A stretch of DNA of 38,665 bases from a virus. The DNA is taken from the IMG/VR virus record IMGVR_UViG_3300034101_001802, positions 1-38,665 of that record; one strand, 5' to 3'. Of the stretch, positions 1 to 6,131 are shown one piece after another. A model generated the notes under the pieces. That model was not told the origin of the DNA. It was given only the letters and a program-made list of their open reading frames with translations, and searched no databases. The position numbers were made by a program, and so were the translations under genes. Every line of letters starts with the position of its first letter. Position 1 is the stretch's first letter.

Positions 1-267
1 AGTTCGGCAAAGACTTGGGTATGAAAGCCATGCAGGCTTTTCATCAGGTTTACTCCATTCAAGGTAGACTTGCTCTAAGTTCTAAAGGTTTGGGTGCATT
101 GTTGTGGGCCAATGGCATTCAGTACAAAACCATTCAGGACTTTGAGAAGATTACCAAAGAAGATGGTAAATCTGACTTTGTTACTACGATAGAGTTTTAT
201 CGTGGTAGAGTGACAGATAGGTGTTCTTTCCATTGGTCTGATGCAGTCCGTGCAGGGTTAAAAGTCT
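1..267 (+). CDS. recT: RecT-like single-strand annealing protein, exon 1 (5' end cut by window)
   Basis: The frame is open from the left edge (first full codon at 3). It encodes a sequence with the RecT-family pattern of 'mQAFHQVYSIQGRLALSSK', followed by a segment ending at AVRAGLKV. RecT-type proteins anneal complementary single strands and usually work with a 5'-3' exonuclease; a RecE-like nuclease lies at 4116-5108. The apparent stop TAG at 267-269 spans the predicted 5' splice site, so the gene does not end there. Removing 268-1176 and 1209-1458 gives one continuous frame: LKV-W-TTKDNWVKMP-KHMMYARCLALG, which restores the W-x-KMPxxM...R pattern typical of the family. Family assignment is from motif recognition. 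The exon boundary is inferred from intron pairings and frame. The true start lies outside the window; the TTG at 15 and ATG at 21 are internal. Confidence 0.72.
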
Positions 268-1176
268 AGCTCTGGGTAAATTGGGTTAATTCGGTGAAAG
301 TCCTTCAAAAATTTGGACATTTAAATATAAATGTTTATGTTTGTAGATAATACCGAGCCAAGCTATAGTTTAAAAGGCTGTAGAAGGTGTAGAGACTAGG
401 TATTGAAACTCTAAAAGAGAATATAATATACCCACGAAAGCCCAATATTAAAATGTATAAACAAGAAGAATGGCAATTAATACCTAAATATAGTAAAAGG
501 TATTTAGCAAGTAATTTAGGAAGAGTAAAAACATTAAATGGAAGAATCTTAAGAGGTTATAATCAAAATGGTTATAAAGTAGTTAAAGTTACTGATGATA
601 CTAATGTAAGACGATCTATAGGTATACACAGGTTAGTGGCAATGGCTTTTTTGCCTAATCCTTTAAACTTACCCTCGGTCAATCATATTAATAAAATCAG
701 AGATGATAATTCTTTAGAGAATTTAGAGTGGTTATCTGTAAAAGATAATAATATACATTCAAAAGAAAAGAAAATTACTTCATTTCAAGGCGGCTCTAAA
801 TTTTATGAACGTGATTTAAAAATCATTCATAAAATGTTAGAATATGAAATACCAAGAAAAGAAATAGAAGAAATTTATGACCTTGATAGAAATGTATTAA
901 CAAATTTATTTAACTCTAATACTTACCAAGAAGATTGTAAAAAACTAGGATTAGCCTTTAATAAATTTTCTAAAAAACATACAGCTAAAATCATAGAAAC
1001 AAACAGTAAAGAAATAAAACAAATGCTGTTAATGGGGTATGGTTATAGAAGTATTGCTAAAAAATTTAATGTTTCACATTCATCTATTATACAATTTAAT
1101 AAAGATATAGTCCGAACTACAGCAAATGACAAATCTGTAGAACTAAAAGATAAAGAGCTTTTAGGATAACAATTTG
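268..1176 (+). ncRNA. Group IA self-splicing intron 1 (carries HNH endonuclease ORF)
   Basis: All conserved core elements can be read. P3 is 280-286 with 440-446 (ATTGGGT/GCCCAAT). P4 is 291-295 with 352-356 (TCGGT/ACCGA). P5 is 300-303 with 315-318. P7 is 394-398 with 1108-1112 (GACTA/TAGTC), inside the near-canonical R (AGAGACTA) and S (AAGATATAGTCC) sequences. An extra P7.1 at 399-403/428-432 (GGTAT/ATACC) with P7.2 at 409-412/416-419 marks subgroup IA. P8 is 446-460 with 1087-1101, 15 nt with one mismatch, and its loop holds the endonuclease gene. P9-type hairpin CTAAAAG/CTTTTAG is at 1143-1149/1158-1164. The 5' site follows U267, paired weakly in P1 (264-267/274-277, with G-U pairs); P10 is 271-273/1177-1179. 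The 3' end is G1176, supported by the same ACAAWTTG-type ending in intron 2. Splicing itself is inferred. Confidence 0.85.
453..1169 (+). CDS. Intron-encoded NUMOD4/HNH homing endonuclease
   Basis: The 238-residue protein has the usual order of a phage HNH homing endonuclease. A NUMOD4 motif sits at about residues 5-30 (EEWQLIPKYSKRYLASNLGRV). The HNH core follows at about 60-105 (IHRLVAMAF, then VNHINKIRDDNSLENLEW). A helix-turn-helix DNA-binding tail lies at about 195-215 (YRSIAKKFNVSHSSI). Such enzymes cut intron-less alleles and spread the intron by repair. The gene sits in the P8 loop of group I intron 1. Its ATG lies inside the P8 5' strand. Its last 30 or so codons also form P8 3', P7 3' and the P9-type hairpin, so intron folding and translation of this gene should compete. 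It is more AT-rich than the flanking phage genes, as expected of a mobile insert. Confidence 0.9.
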   Translation: MYKQEEWQLIPKYSKRYLASNLGRVKTLNGRILRGYNQNGYKVVKVTDDTNVRRSIGIHRLVAMAFLPNPLNLPSVNHINKIRDDNSLENLEWLSVKDNNIHSKEKKITSFQGGSKFYERDLKIIHKMLEYEIPRKEIEEIYDLDRNVLTNLFNSNTYQEDCKKLGLAFNKFSKKHTAKIIETNSKEIKQMLLMGYGYRSIAKKFNVSHSSIIQFNKDIVRTTANDKSVELKDKELLG

Positions 1177-1208
1177 GGACTACTAAAGACAACTGGGTTA
1201 AGATGCCT
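1177..1208 (+). CDS. recT: RecT-like protein, exon 2 (32-nt micro-exon)
   Basis: Thirty-two nucleotides lie between the two introns. They encode W(part)-TTKDNWVKMP in the frame continued from exon 1. The right edge is well fixed: AUGCCU (1203-1208) pairs perfectly with GGGCAU at 1218-1223 as P1 of intron 2, with the required U-G pair at the splice site. The left edge depends on G1176 being the last base of intron 1, which fits the homologous intron 2 ending and keeps the frame with U267. Ending intron 1 at G1177 with exon 1 ending at U265 also keeps frame but breaks the parallel with intron 2. The W-x-KMP residues it encodes belong to a conserved part of the RecT family. Confidence 0.75.
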
Positions 1209-1458
1209 GAATAGTTTGGGCATTTAAAATTGGGTGAATTGCTGGAAAGCTAAGTCAGAAATGATATGCCAATCAGCAGCCAAGCTACTGAAAGTCAATT
1301 AGTAAGTAGAAGGTTCAACGCATAGACAGTGAGTAGACTAAACAATAATCTGTCCACGAGTGCCCAACATTGAACTTACTTATTCAATGGTGATATATGC
1401 TGAACTTATAGGAAACTATAAGAACTAAAGGATAAAAAGCCTTTAGGGTAACAAATTG
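1209..1458 (+). ncRNA. Group IA self-splicing intron 2 (compact, no ORF)
   Basis: A complete 250-nt group I core is visible. P1 is 1203-1208/1218-1223 (6 bp, U-G at the cleavage site). P10 is GTTT 1214-1217 with AAAC 1459-1462 of exon 3. P3 is 1230-1235/1362-1367. P4 is 1240-1244/1274-1278 (TGCTG/CAGCA), in near-canonical P and Q sequences. P7 is 1320-1324/1396-1400 (GCATA/TATGC). P7.1 is 1325-1329/1350-1354 (GACAG/CTGTC). P8 is CATTGAA/TTCAATG at 1368-1374/1383-1389. P9 is CTTATAG-GAAA-CTATAAG at 1405-1422 with a GNRA loop. A further hairpin CTAAAGG/CCTTTAG lies at 1425-1431/1440-1446. The terminal G is 1458. The P7.1 insertion again indicates subgroup IA, and several segments resemble intron 1, so the two are probably related. 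Confidence 0.88.
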
Positions 1459-1614
1459 AAACATATGATGTACGCAAGATGTCTTGCATTGGGTGCTCAG
1501 CGTATTGCACCAGACAAGATTCTTGGTCTGTACACTGTAGAAGAGATGGTAGATGTAACCAATGCCCCTGGTGTATCTATCAATGAAGAAGGGGAAGTCT
1601 ATATTAAAGCTTAA
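1459..1614 (+). CDS. recT: RecT-like single-strand annealing protein, exon 3 (C-terminus)
   Basis: The exon starts AAACAT directly after the terminal G of intron 2. It reads KHMMYARCLALGAQRIAPDK, then ILGLYTVEEMVDVTNAPG and a short tail ending EVYIKA before TAA at 1612-1614. The M-x-R-CLALGA and GLYTxEE patterns are typical of the C-terminal part of phage RecT-type annealing proteins. The exon joins exon 2 at a codon boundary, with no residue lost. It could start independently at ATG 1465, but that would give only about 49 residues without the fold. The next gene begins 12 nt downstream. Confidence 0.75.
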   Translation, partial: KHMMYARCLALGAQRIAPDKILGLYTVEEMVDVTNAPGVSINEEGEVYIKA

Positions 1615-1626
1615 AAAAACAAACTT

Positions 1627-1833
1627 ATGCAAACACCAGTTTCAAAAGCTGCATTCACCGCAGCACGTAATGAAGGTAAAACAGTAAAAGAATTAGCACA
1701 TCATTTTGGCATTTCCGAAGCAAACTGCAAGAAAATCATTGCACAGCTTGGTCTGCCTAAGCGTGGTGTAAAGCCAGGCTTTGTGTTAGTAGATGATAAT
1801 AACGGAGATAACTTAAATCAAACTAGTCTTTAA
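1627..1833 (+). CDS. Small helix-turn-helix protein
   Basis: This 68-residue protein carries a probable HTH at about residues 8-42. 'GKTVKELAHHFGISEANCKK' is followed by IIAQLGLPKRG, the shape of a recognition-helix domain of the Hin/resolvase-HTH type. The tail is acidic and Asn-rich. It lies 12 nt after the recT exon 3 stop and 2 nt before the SSB-like gene, so it is probably co-transcribed with both. A role in transcription control or in replication initiation is possible, but the sequence does not say which. No Shine-Dalgarno site is seen; the A-rich leader AAAAAACAAACTT precedes the start. Confidence 0.6.
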   Translation: MQTPVSKAAFTAARNEGKTVKELAHHFGISEANCKKIIAQLGLPKRGVKPGFVLVDDNNGDNLNQTSL

Positions 1834-1835
1834 TT

Positions 1836-2384
1836 ATGGCATACGGTAGTAAGAAAACTTCAGATGGTAAAGAAATCTCTGCAGACGAGACAAGAGTAAC
1901 TCCTGCAGTAGGTATTGTGCAAGACTGCACTGTAAAAGGTGCATTTGAATTGAATGATGAGAAGACTGTGGCTAGCATTACATTTGTGCAGCCCAATGGC
2001 GCAGAGATTACTCACAAAGAGTGGCTTAATGATGATGAAGCATCACAAGATGATACTAACCGTCGTGTGAAGCACATTGCTACTAAGTTCATTGGGGAAG
2101 ATGCATACAATGCTATCCCAGAAGCTGATAGTTTTGAGGACTTCTTCAATAAAGTCAACAAGGCTATTGCTGGTAAGACTACAGGCAAGTTCAGAATGTT
2201 GTTCCATTACAACAATAAGGGCTATGTGACTGTACCTAGGTATCCTAACTTCATTGAGAGTATGGAAACTAATCCTAGCAGAATTACCATCAGTAAATAT
2301 GTAGCTGACAGACTTGTAAAGCCTGCTGCACCTCAGCCAGATCCTGAGTTAGCAGCTGGTATTTCAGACGAACTTCCGTTCTAA
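1836..2384 (+). CDS. Putative single-stranded DNA-binding protein
   Basis: The 182-residue protein ends PELAAGISDELPF. A flexible Pro/Ala-rich linker (about 163-172) is followed by an acidic tip ending in Pro-Phe, the hallmark of SSB C-terminal tails that recruit partner proteins. The body (about 20-130) has alternating hydrophobic strands compatible with an OB fold, for example GIVQDCTVKGAFELNDEKTV and TGKFRMLFHYNNKGYVTVP. It sits between the RecT-like gene and the primase gene, the usual place for an SSB in a phage replication block. The body was not matched to a named SSB family by eye, so the call rests on the tail and on context. Confidence 0.62.
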   Translation: MAYGSKKTSDGKEISADETRVTPAVGIVQDCTVKGAFELNDEKTVASITFVQPNGAEITHKEWLNDDEASQDDTNRRVKHIATKFIGEDAYNAIPEADSFEDFFNKVNKAIAGKTTGKFRMLFHYNNKGYVTVPRYPNFIESMETNPSRITISKYVADRLVKPAAPQPDPELAAGISDELPF

Positions 2385-2407
2385 GGAATGGTTGTTTATT
2401 AATGCGG

Positions 2408-2443
2408 TCTAAATGGGGAGGGAAACCTCCCCTTTAGATTTTT
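2408..2443 (+). terminator. Intrinsic terminator or attenuator before primase
   Basis: Arms TCTAAA-t-GGGGAGG (2408-2421) and CCTCCCCTTTAGA (2426-2438) form 13 pairs with one bulged T and a GAAA loop, followed by five T (2439-2443). This is a textbook intrinsic terminator. It ends only 5 nt before the ATG of the primase gene, so it may attenuate primase expression rather than end the operon. Confidence 0.85.
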
Positions 2444-2448
2444 AACTT

Positions 2449-3417
2449 ATGTACGGTAAACCTAAAGAACTTACAATAGAAGAGATAACCAAACGAGTCT
2501 CTGAATGGGACTTGTGGTGTTACTATGTTCCTGGCGCAGAGATAGGCAAATCATTCAGAAGTCCACTGCGTGAAGACAAAAGCCCTTCTGTTGCCTTGTT
2601 TGTAGCCAAGACTGGTGCTGTGCTAATGAAGGACTTTGCTGGTGAGACAATAAATATTTGGAAATTCCTGCAACTCAAATATGGATTGACTTTCTATGAA
2701 GCACTTCTTACAGTAAATAATGATTTTAACCTCAAGCTTACAGCAGACAAAAGAACTCCTAAACCCACAATGGAATTCTTTGGTTTGCCTCAAAGACTAG
2801 GGGTGGAGAAGACAGCTCCTAAAATCATTACAATAAAAGCCAGACCTTGGAATAAGAATGACGTAGAATATTGGGCTAAGTATAATCTTAGCCTTGACTT
2901 CTTGAATTCCAGGAATGTAAAGCCCGTACAAAATTATTGGATAAACGAGCAGTTGATATACTGGCATACGGATTATAATCCTGTATATAGTTATGAATTT
3001 GGTAGAGGCCTTAGGAAATTATACGCACCTATGGCTAAGAAATTCAAGTTCCTGACTAATGCAGGAGATAATGTCTTACAAGGGTTTCAGTTCCTGCCTG
3101 AGACTGCTGATAAGCTTATTATCACAAAGTCATACAAAGATGTGTTGGTTTTAGAAAGTCTTGGGTATTACTCATTTGCCCCACAAAGTGAGTCTATGAA
3201 TATTCCAGACAGGTATATTACCAATATAAAAAGTAGGTTCAATACAATATACCTACTGTATGACAATGATTCTACGGGACTTAAATTTAGTGAAAAGATT
3301 TGCACTAAGCATGACTTTTCTCCTATATTTGTTCCTAAGCCAGAGAAGGACATTTCAGACTTTATAGCAAAGTATGGAAAAGACTGCACTCTACAGCTGC
3401 TAAAAGATGTATTATGA
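2449..3417 (+). CDS. DnaG-type primase with TOPRIM domain
   Basis: The N-terminal segment (about 17-75) has FRSPLREDKSPS and LMKDFAGETINIWKFL, the layout of a DnaG-type zinc-binding domain, but the cysteine ligands of the zinc ribbon are missing. The TOPRIM region (about 222-305) has LIITKSYKDVLVL and YLLYDNDSTG, with D272 and D274 as the metal-binding DxD pair. The glutamate normal in TOPRIM motif I (EGxxD) is replaced in TKSYKD, a variant common in phage primase-like proteins. The 322-residue protein lacks a helicase domain, so a separate helicase must act with it. Its stop overlaps the start of the next gene by 4 nt (ATGA), suggesting translational coupling. It probably makes RNA primers for lagging-strand synthesis. 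Confidence 0.78.
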   Translation: MYGKPKELTIEEITKRVSEWDLWCYYVPGAEIGKSFRSPLREDKSPSVALFVAKTGAVLMKDFAGETINIWKFLQLKYGLTFYEALLTVNNDFNLKLTADKRTPKPTMEFFGLPQRLGVEKTAPKIITIKARPWNKNDVEYWAKYNLSLDFLNSRNVKPVQNYWINEQLIYWHTDYNPVYSYEFGRGLRKLYAPMAKKFKFLTNAGDNVLQGFQFLPETADKLIITKSYKDVLVLESLGYYSFAPQSESMNIPDRYITNIKSRFNTIYLLYDNDSTGLKFSEKICTKHDFSPIFVPKPEKDISDFIAKYGKDCTLQLLKDVL

Positions 3418-3842
3418 GGAAAACTGAGAAGGAGAAGAAGTCTGAGAAAGTAATTAGGTCCAGGCCTAGCAAACCAGCAGGAGCTGGTAAAAGAGCTAGA
3501 CGCAAAGGACATAATTATGAAAGGACTGTTGTGAAGTACTTTAAGGACCTGGGATTTGACCAAGCCAAAACAAGTCGTCTAGGAAGTAGATTATTAGACT
3601 CTGCCAAAGTGGATATATGTGATATACCATTTAATGTGCAGTGTAAGGCTGTAGAAGCAAACATTGATTATTACAAACTTACTGATGAAATAAGCAAAGA
3701 ATTGAAGAAGCTTATCCCACAGAGAGAAGACTACCCTATTCTTATATTCCATAAAAAGAATAAGAAGACTAATGTAGTAATGACTCTTGAGGAATTCACT
3801 AAGTTTTTTAATAAGATGTTTGAAACACGATTAATACTATGA
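3414..3842 (+). CDS. Small PD-(D/E)XK nuclease, Holliday-junction-resolvase-like
   Basis: The 142-residue protein has a basic N-terminus (1-33) and then RRKGHNYERTVVKYFKDLGF. The pattern E36, D67 (KVDI) and Q76-x-K78 (NVQCKA) matches the catalytic layout of small Hjc/VRR-type PD-(D/E)XK nucleases, with Gln in place of the usual Glu/Asp. Such enzymes resolve branched DNA. The gene starts inside the last codon of the primase gene and ends overlapping the next start by 4 nt, consistent with a coupled replication/recombination operon. It could also be an endonuclease of other specificity. Confidence 0.68.
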   Translation: MRKTEKEKKSEKVIRSRPSKPAGAGKRARRKGHNYERTVVKYFKDLGFDQAKTSRLGSRLLDSAKVDICDIPFNVQCKAVEANIDYYKLTDEISKELKKLIPQREDYPILIFHKKNKKTNVVMTLEEFTKFFNKMFETRLIL

Positions 3843-4147
3843 CAATTAGATTCACAGAAGATTACAAAGTACAATGTTACAATGCCTTCAGGTATTCTCC
3901 CTTTATTGAGAAACTTATGGAAAGCCTGCATGTAGGAAGCTCAGCTAATGTGCGTTCCTATATGGATGCTGCGATTGACGACCTTCAAGAGGAGATAAAC
4001 CAACCTATTGGAGATGGCGAACACTTGATTCACAATGCACGTATTACACAACTTAGACAGATGTATACTACATGGTATGAATTGTTTGAATTAATTGAAA
4101 CACAAGATACTAATTATGAATTACTTCGAAATTCCAGCGCTGAGTAA
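3839..4147 (+). CDS. Hypothetical protein, 102 aa
   Basis: Not recognised. The protein appears mostly helical and acidic, with motifs such as YSPFIEKLMESLHVGSSANV and MYTTWYELFELIE. No signal peptide or membrane segment is seen. It overlaps the upstream nuclease gene by 4 nt (ATGA) and the downstream RecE-like gene by 32 nt, so it is almost certainly a real gene in this coupled cluster. It may be an accessory factor for recombination, by location only. Confidence 0.7.
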   Translation: MTIRFTEDYKVQCYNAFRYSPFIEKLMESLHVGSSANVRSYMDAAIDDLQEEINQPIGDGEHLIHNARITQLRQMYTTWYELFELIETQDTNYELLRNSSAE

Positions 4148-5108
4148 TTCTAGTCTAAGTATCTTTAATTATGACCCATCTTATTACCATAAGGTGTACA
4201 TAACAAAAGAGATACAAGAGAAGAAAGAATCTACTTCTCTTATGATGGGTTCTTTAATACATTGCATGTTGCTAGAACCTGAAGAGGTTCTCAACAGGTA
4301 TGTAATTTCCAAATTAAGTCCTGAAGAAAAACCTTCAGGCATGATGTTAGACTTTATCAATGCTTTGCTTAAGTATGAAGTTCATGATGACTTGAGTATG
4401 GAAGCTGCTTATGTCCAATCAGGATATAAGATAAGCAAGGATAAGGTCATAGAAAATTTCAATAAAAGCACCACTTCTCAGGCATACTTTAAAGAGCAGC
4501 TTGAAGCAAAAGGTAAGACTCTAGTCCTGCAAGCAGAGTTTGACCAGGCTTGTAAAGCTGCAGAGGTAGCTAAAGATAATTCCCAATGGAAGACTATTCT
4601 TGGAGACTTTGAATGGACAACTCATTACGAGCTTGAAATTCTTTGGAACTTTAAGGATGTGTCTTGCAAATCAAAGCTAGATAAGCTAAAGATAAGGAGA
4701 GATGGAGATACATTATTTGTAAAGTATTTTGACTATAAAACAGATAGTCAGAAACCTGCACATAAGTATCTGGAAACCTTCTTGTACTGGAAGACTTACA
4801 GACAAATGGCATTTTATTACGAGGCTATACATAGCTACATAGCTGAGCAATATCCTGATGTAAAGAATGTAATAGTCTCTATGTATCTTGTTCCTATTGA
4901 TATAGTTAGGATGAAGTCTTTGATTTATTTGGTAGATAAGACATATTTGCAACTTGGCTGGGAAGAAATTAGCCAGGATGTAGAGGATCTTAAATGGCAT
5001 TTAGAAACCATGTTATGGGATTATCCAAAGAGTACCTATGATTCTTTGGAGTTAGCTGGAGGATTAACATTAGTTGACTATGAAAGATTTAGTGGCAAAA
5101 GTGCATGA
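4116..5108 (+). CDS. RecE/Cas4-type PD-(D/E)XK exonuclease
   Basis: The 330-residue protein shows the RecB-superfamily order. LMMGSLIHCMLLEPE (H49 of the GSxxH motif) is followed by YELEILW (E172/E174), KSKLDKLKI (D189) and then YFDYKTD (D206-x-K208). This matches the DUF3799/RecE C-terminal nuclease type, which resects 5' strands to feed a RecT partner; the RecT-like protein is at 1-1614. ATG 4116 is preferred over the in-frame TTG at 4095, because MNYFEIPALSNSSLS is the expected N-terminus ('...LS.S.L..f...P..y' in this family). It overlaps the previous gene by 32 nt and the next by 29 nt. Confidence 0.8.
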   Translation: MNYFEIPALSNSSLSIFNYDPSYYHKVYITKEIQEKKESTSLMMGSLIHCMLLEPEEVLNRYVISKLSPEEKPSGMMLDFINALLKYEVHDDLSMEAAYVQSGYKISKDKVIENFNKSTTSQAYFKEQLEAKGKTLVLQAEFDQACKAAEVAKDNSQWKTILGDFEWTTHYELEILWNFKDVSCKSKLDKLKIRRDGDTLFVKYFDYKTDSQKPAHKYLETFLYWKTYRQMAFYYEAIHSYIAEQYPDVKNVIVSMYLVPIDIVRMKSLIYLVDKTYLQLGWEEISQDVEDLKWHLETMLWDYPKSTYDSLELAGGLTLVDYERFSGKSA

Positions 5109-5475
5109 GTTTCATAAGGCATTTGGGGTAAGGATAGAGTATTCTCCTACTCTTCCTGACAGCAAGACTATGAGACTTAGGTATGACCTAGCTAAAGAAG
5201 AGCTAGATGAATTTATGGATGCTTGTCAAACTGAAGACCATGTGAAGATATTTGATGCTCTTGTGGACCAGTTATATATTCTTATTGGTACAGCTCATAC
5301 CTTTGGGATGGCTGATGCTTTGGTAGCAGGGTTTAATGAAGTGCACAGGTCTAACATGACTAAGCTAGATGCAAGTGGTAAACCAGTTTACCGTGAGGAT
5401 GGCAAGGTCATAAAGTCTGAGCTCTTTGAAGCACCAGATTTAAACAAGGTTCTTAAGGAGATTTATTCAATGTAA
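5080..5475 (+). CDS. MazG-like nucleotide pyrophosphohydrolase
   Basis: The 131-residue protein has the all-alpha NTP-PPase signature. RYDLAKEELDEFMDA gives an EExxE-type motif (E40, E41, E44) on one helix. It is followed by KIFDALVDQLYILIGTAHTFGM, with D59 and D63 on the next, the metal site of MazG/dUTPase-2 enzymes. These hydrolyse NTPs or dNTPs to monophosphates. Phage versions are thought to reshape nucleotide pools or lower host alarmone levels; the exact substrate cannot be told here. ATG 5080 is chosen over TTG 5074. It overlaps the nuclease gene by 29 nt. Confidence 0.78.
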   Translation: MKDLVAKVHEFHKAFGVRIEYSPTLPDSKTMRLRYDLAKEELDEFMDACQTEDHVKIFDALVDQLYILIGTAHTFGMADALVAGFNEVHRSNMTKLDASGKPVYREDGKVIKSELFEAPDLNKVLKEIYSM

Positions 5476-5481
5476 TGTAGT

Positions 5482-6060
5482 ATGAGGAAGACAAGGTTTG
5501 AACCAAAAGAAAGGAACAAGTCCTATATCTTTCTTCCTCCTATGCTTGAGATAGACCCTGTATTCATGCAGCTTCATCTTTTGCTAAATACTTATTTGGC
5601 AAGTAATGATTTGCCTGATATAAAGAACAGCGTGTTCTTGCATTACGAATATCAGGATATGGATGGAAGCTTTGCAAGGTTGGAGAACAACTTGAAGAGC
5701 AGTCCATACTTTAGAGGAATGTATGAGCCTGACAGGTATACAACTATGTTTTATCTTCATATACCAGAAAAGTATTACGCAGATTACTTACTGTTTATGA
5801 ATTCAAAGTATAGTCAAATGTCTGACAAGGCGAAGAGAAGGATTCTAAGGTTCTATAATCTTGGTATTGGGTCGCAAGTCTATAAAGTACTTTACAGAGA
5901 TGTGCAAAGGCGTAGAGAGCTAGAAGAAGAGTTAGATGTTGAATTGCCACCTGACGCAGAGGTGGCTAGTGCAGTGGACTTTAATAAAGAAACTTATACA
6001 GAAGCTCATAAAATTATCAGCCTACAAAAATCAAACAAAGAACTCTGGGAATTATTGTAA
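5482..6060 (+). CDS. Hypothetical protein, 192 aa
   Basis: Not recognised. It is a soluble, charged protein with a basic N-terminus (RKTRFEPKERNKSYIFLPP), a central region rich in Tyr and Met, and an acidic stretch near 148-162 (RRRELEEELDVELPPDAEV). It starts 6 nt after the MazG-like stop and is the last gene before a long hairpin at 6066-6118, so it probably ends a transcription unit. Its placement suggests a replication-associated role, but nothing in the sequence names one. Confidence 0.7.
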   Translation: MRKTRFEPKERNKSYIFLPPMLEIDPVFMQLHLLLNTYLASNDLPDIKNSVFLHYEYQDMDGSFARLENNLKSSPYFRGMYEPDRYTTMFYLHIPEKYYADYLLFMNSKYSQMSDKAKRRILRFYNLGIGSQVYKVLYRDVQRRRELEEELDVELPPDAEVASAVDFNKETYTEAHKIISLQKSNKELWELL

Positions 6061-6065
6061 ACACT

Positions 6066-6125
6066 ACCCGATTGGGTATAATCTATTCCTACTTGGATTA
6101 GATTATACCTGATCGGGTTTATTAT
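6066..6125 (+). terminator. Long hairpin, probable terminator or RNA processing site
   Basis: Arms 6066-6084 and 6100-6118 pair over all 19 positions (two G-U). The inner part adds ATTCC/GGATT (6085-6089/6095-6099) with one mismatch around a 5-nt loop. A T-rich run (TTTATTATTT) follows. It separates the preceding gene from the DnaA-like gene in the same direction. The length is greater than usual for an intrinsic terminator, so RNase III processing or a transcript-stabilising role is also possible. Confidence 0.7.
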
Positions 6126-6131
6126 TTGACT

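Noticed and set aside
15-269. Complete 84-residue gene starting at TTG 15
   Set aside because: The frame is open to the window edge, and the stop TAG spans a group I 5' splice site; the protein continues in exons 2 and 3.
399-432. GGTAT/ATACC taken as P7 of intron 1
   Set aside because: The canonical R and S sequences pair GACTA 394-398 with TAGTC 1108-1112, and the GGTAT pair then fits P7.1, as GACAG/CTGTC does in intron 2.
1384-1632. 82-residue open frame on the - strand
   Set aside because: It lies across intron 2 and recT exon 3 on the opposite strand, and has no recognisable protein features.
4095-4115. TTG start for the RecE-like gene (also TTG 5074 and 6126 for later genes)
   Set aside because: An ATG lies 6-21 nt downstream in each case and gives the expected N-terminus.
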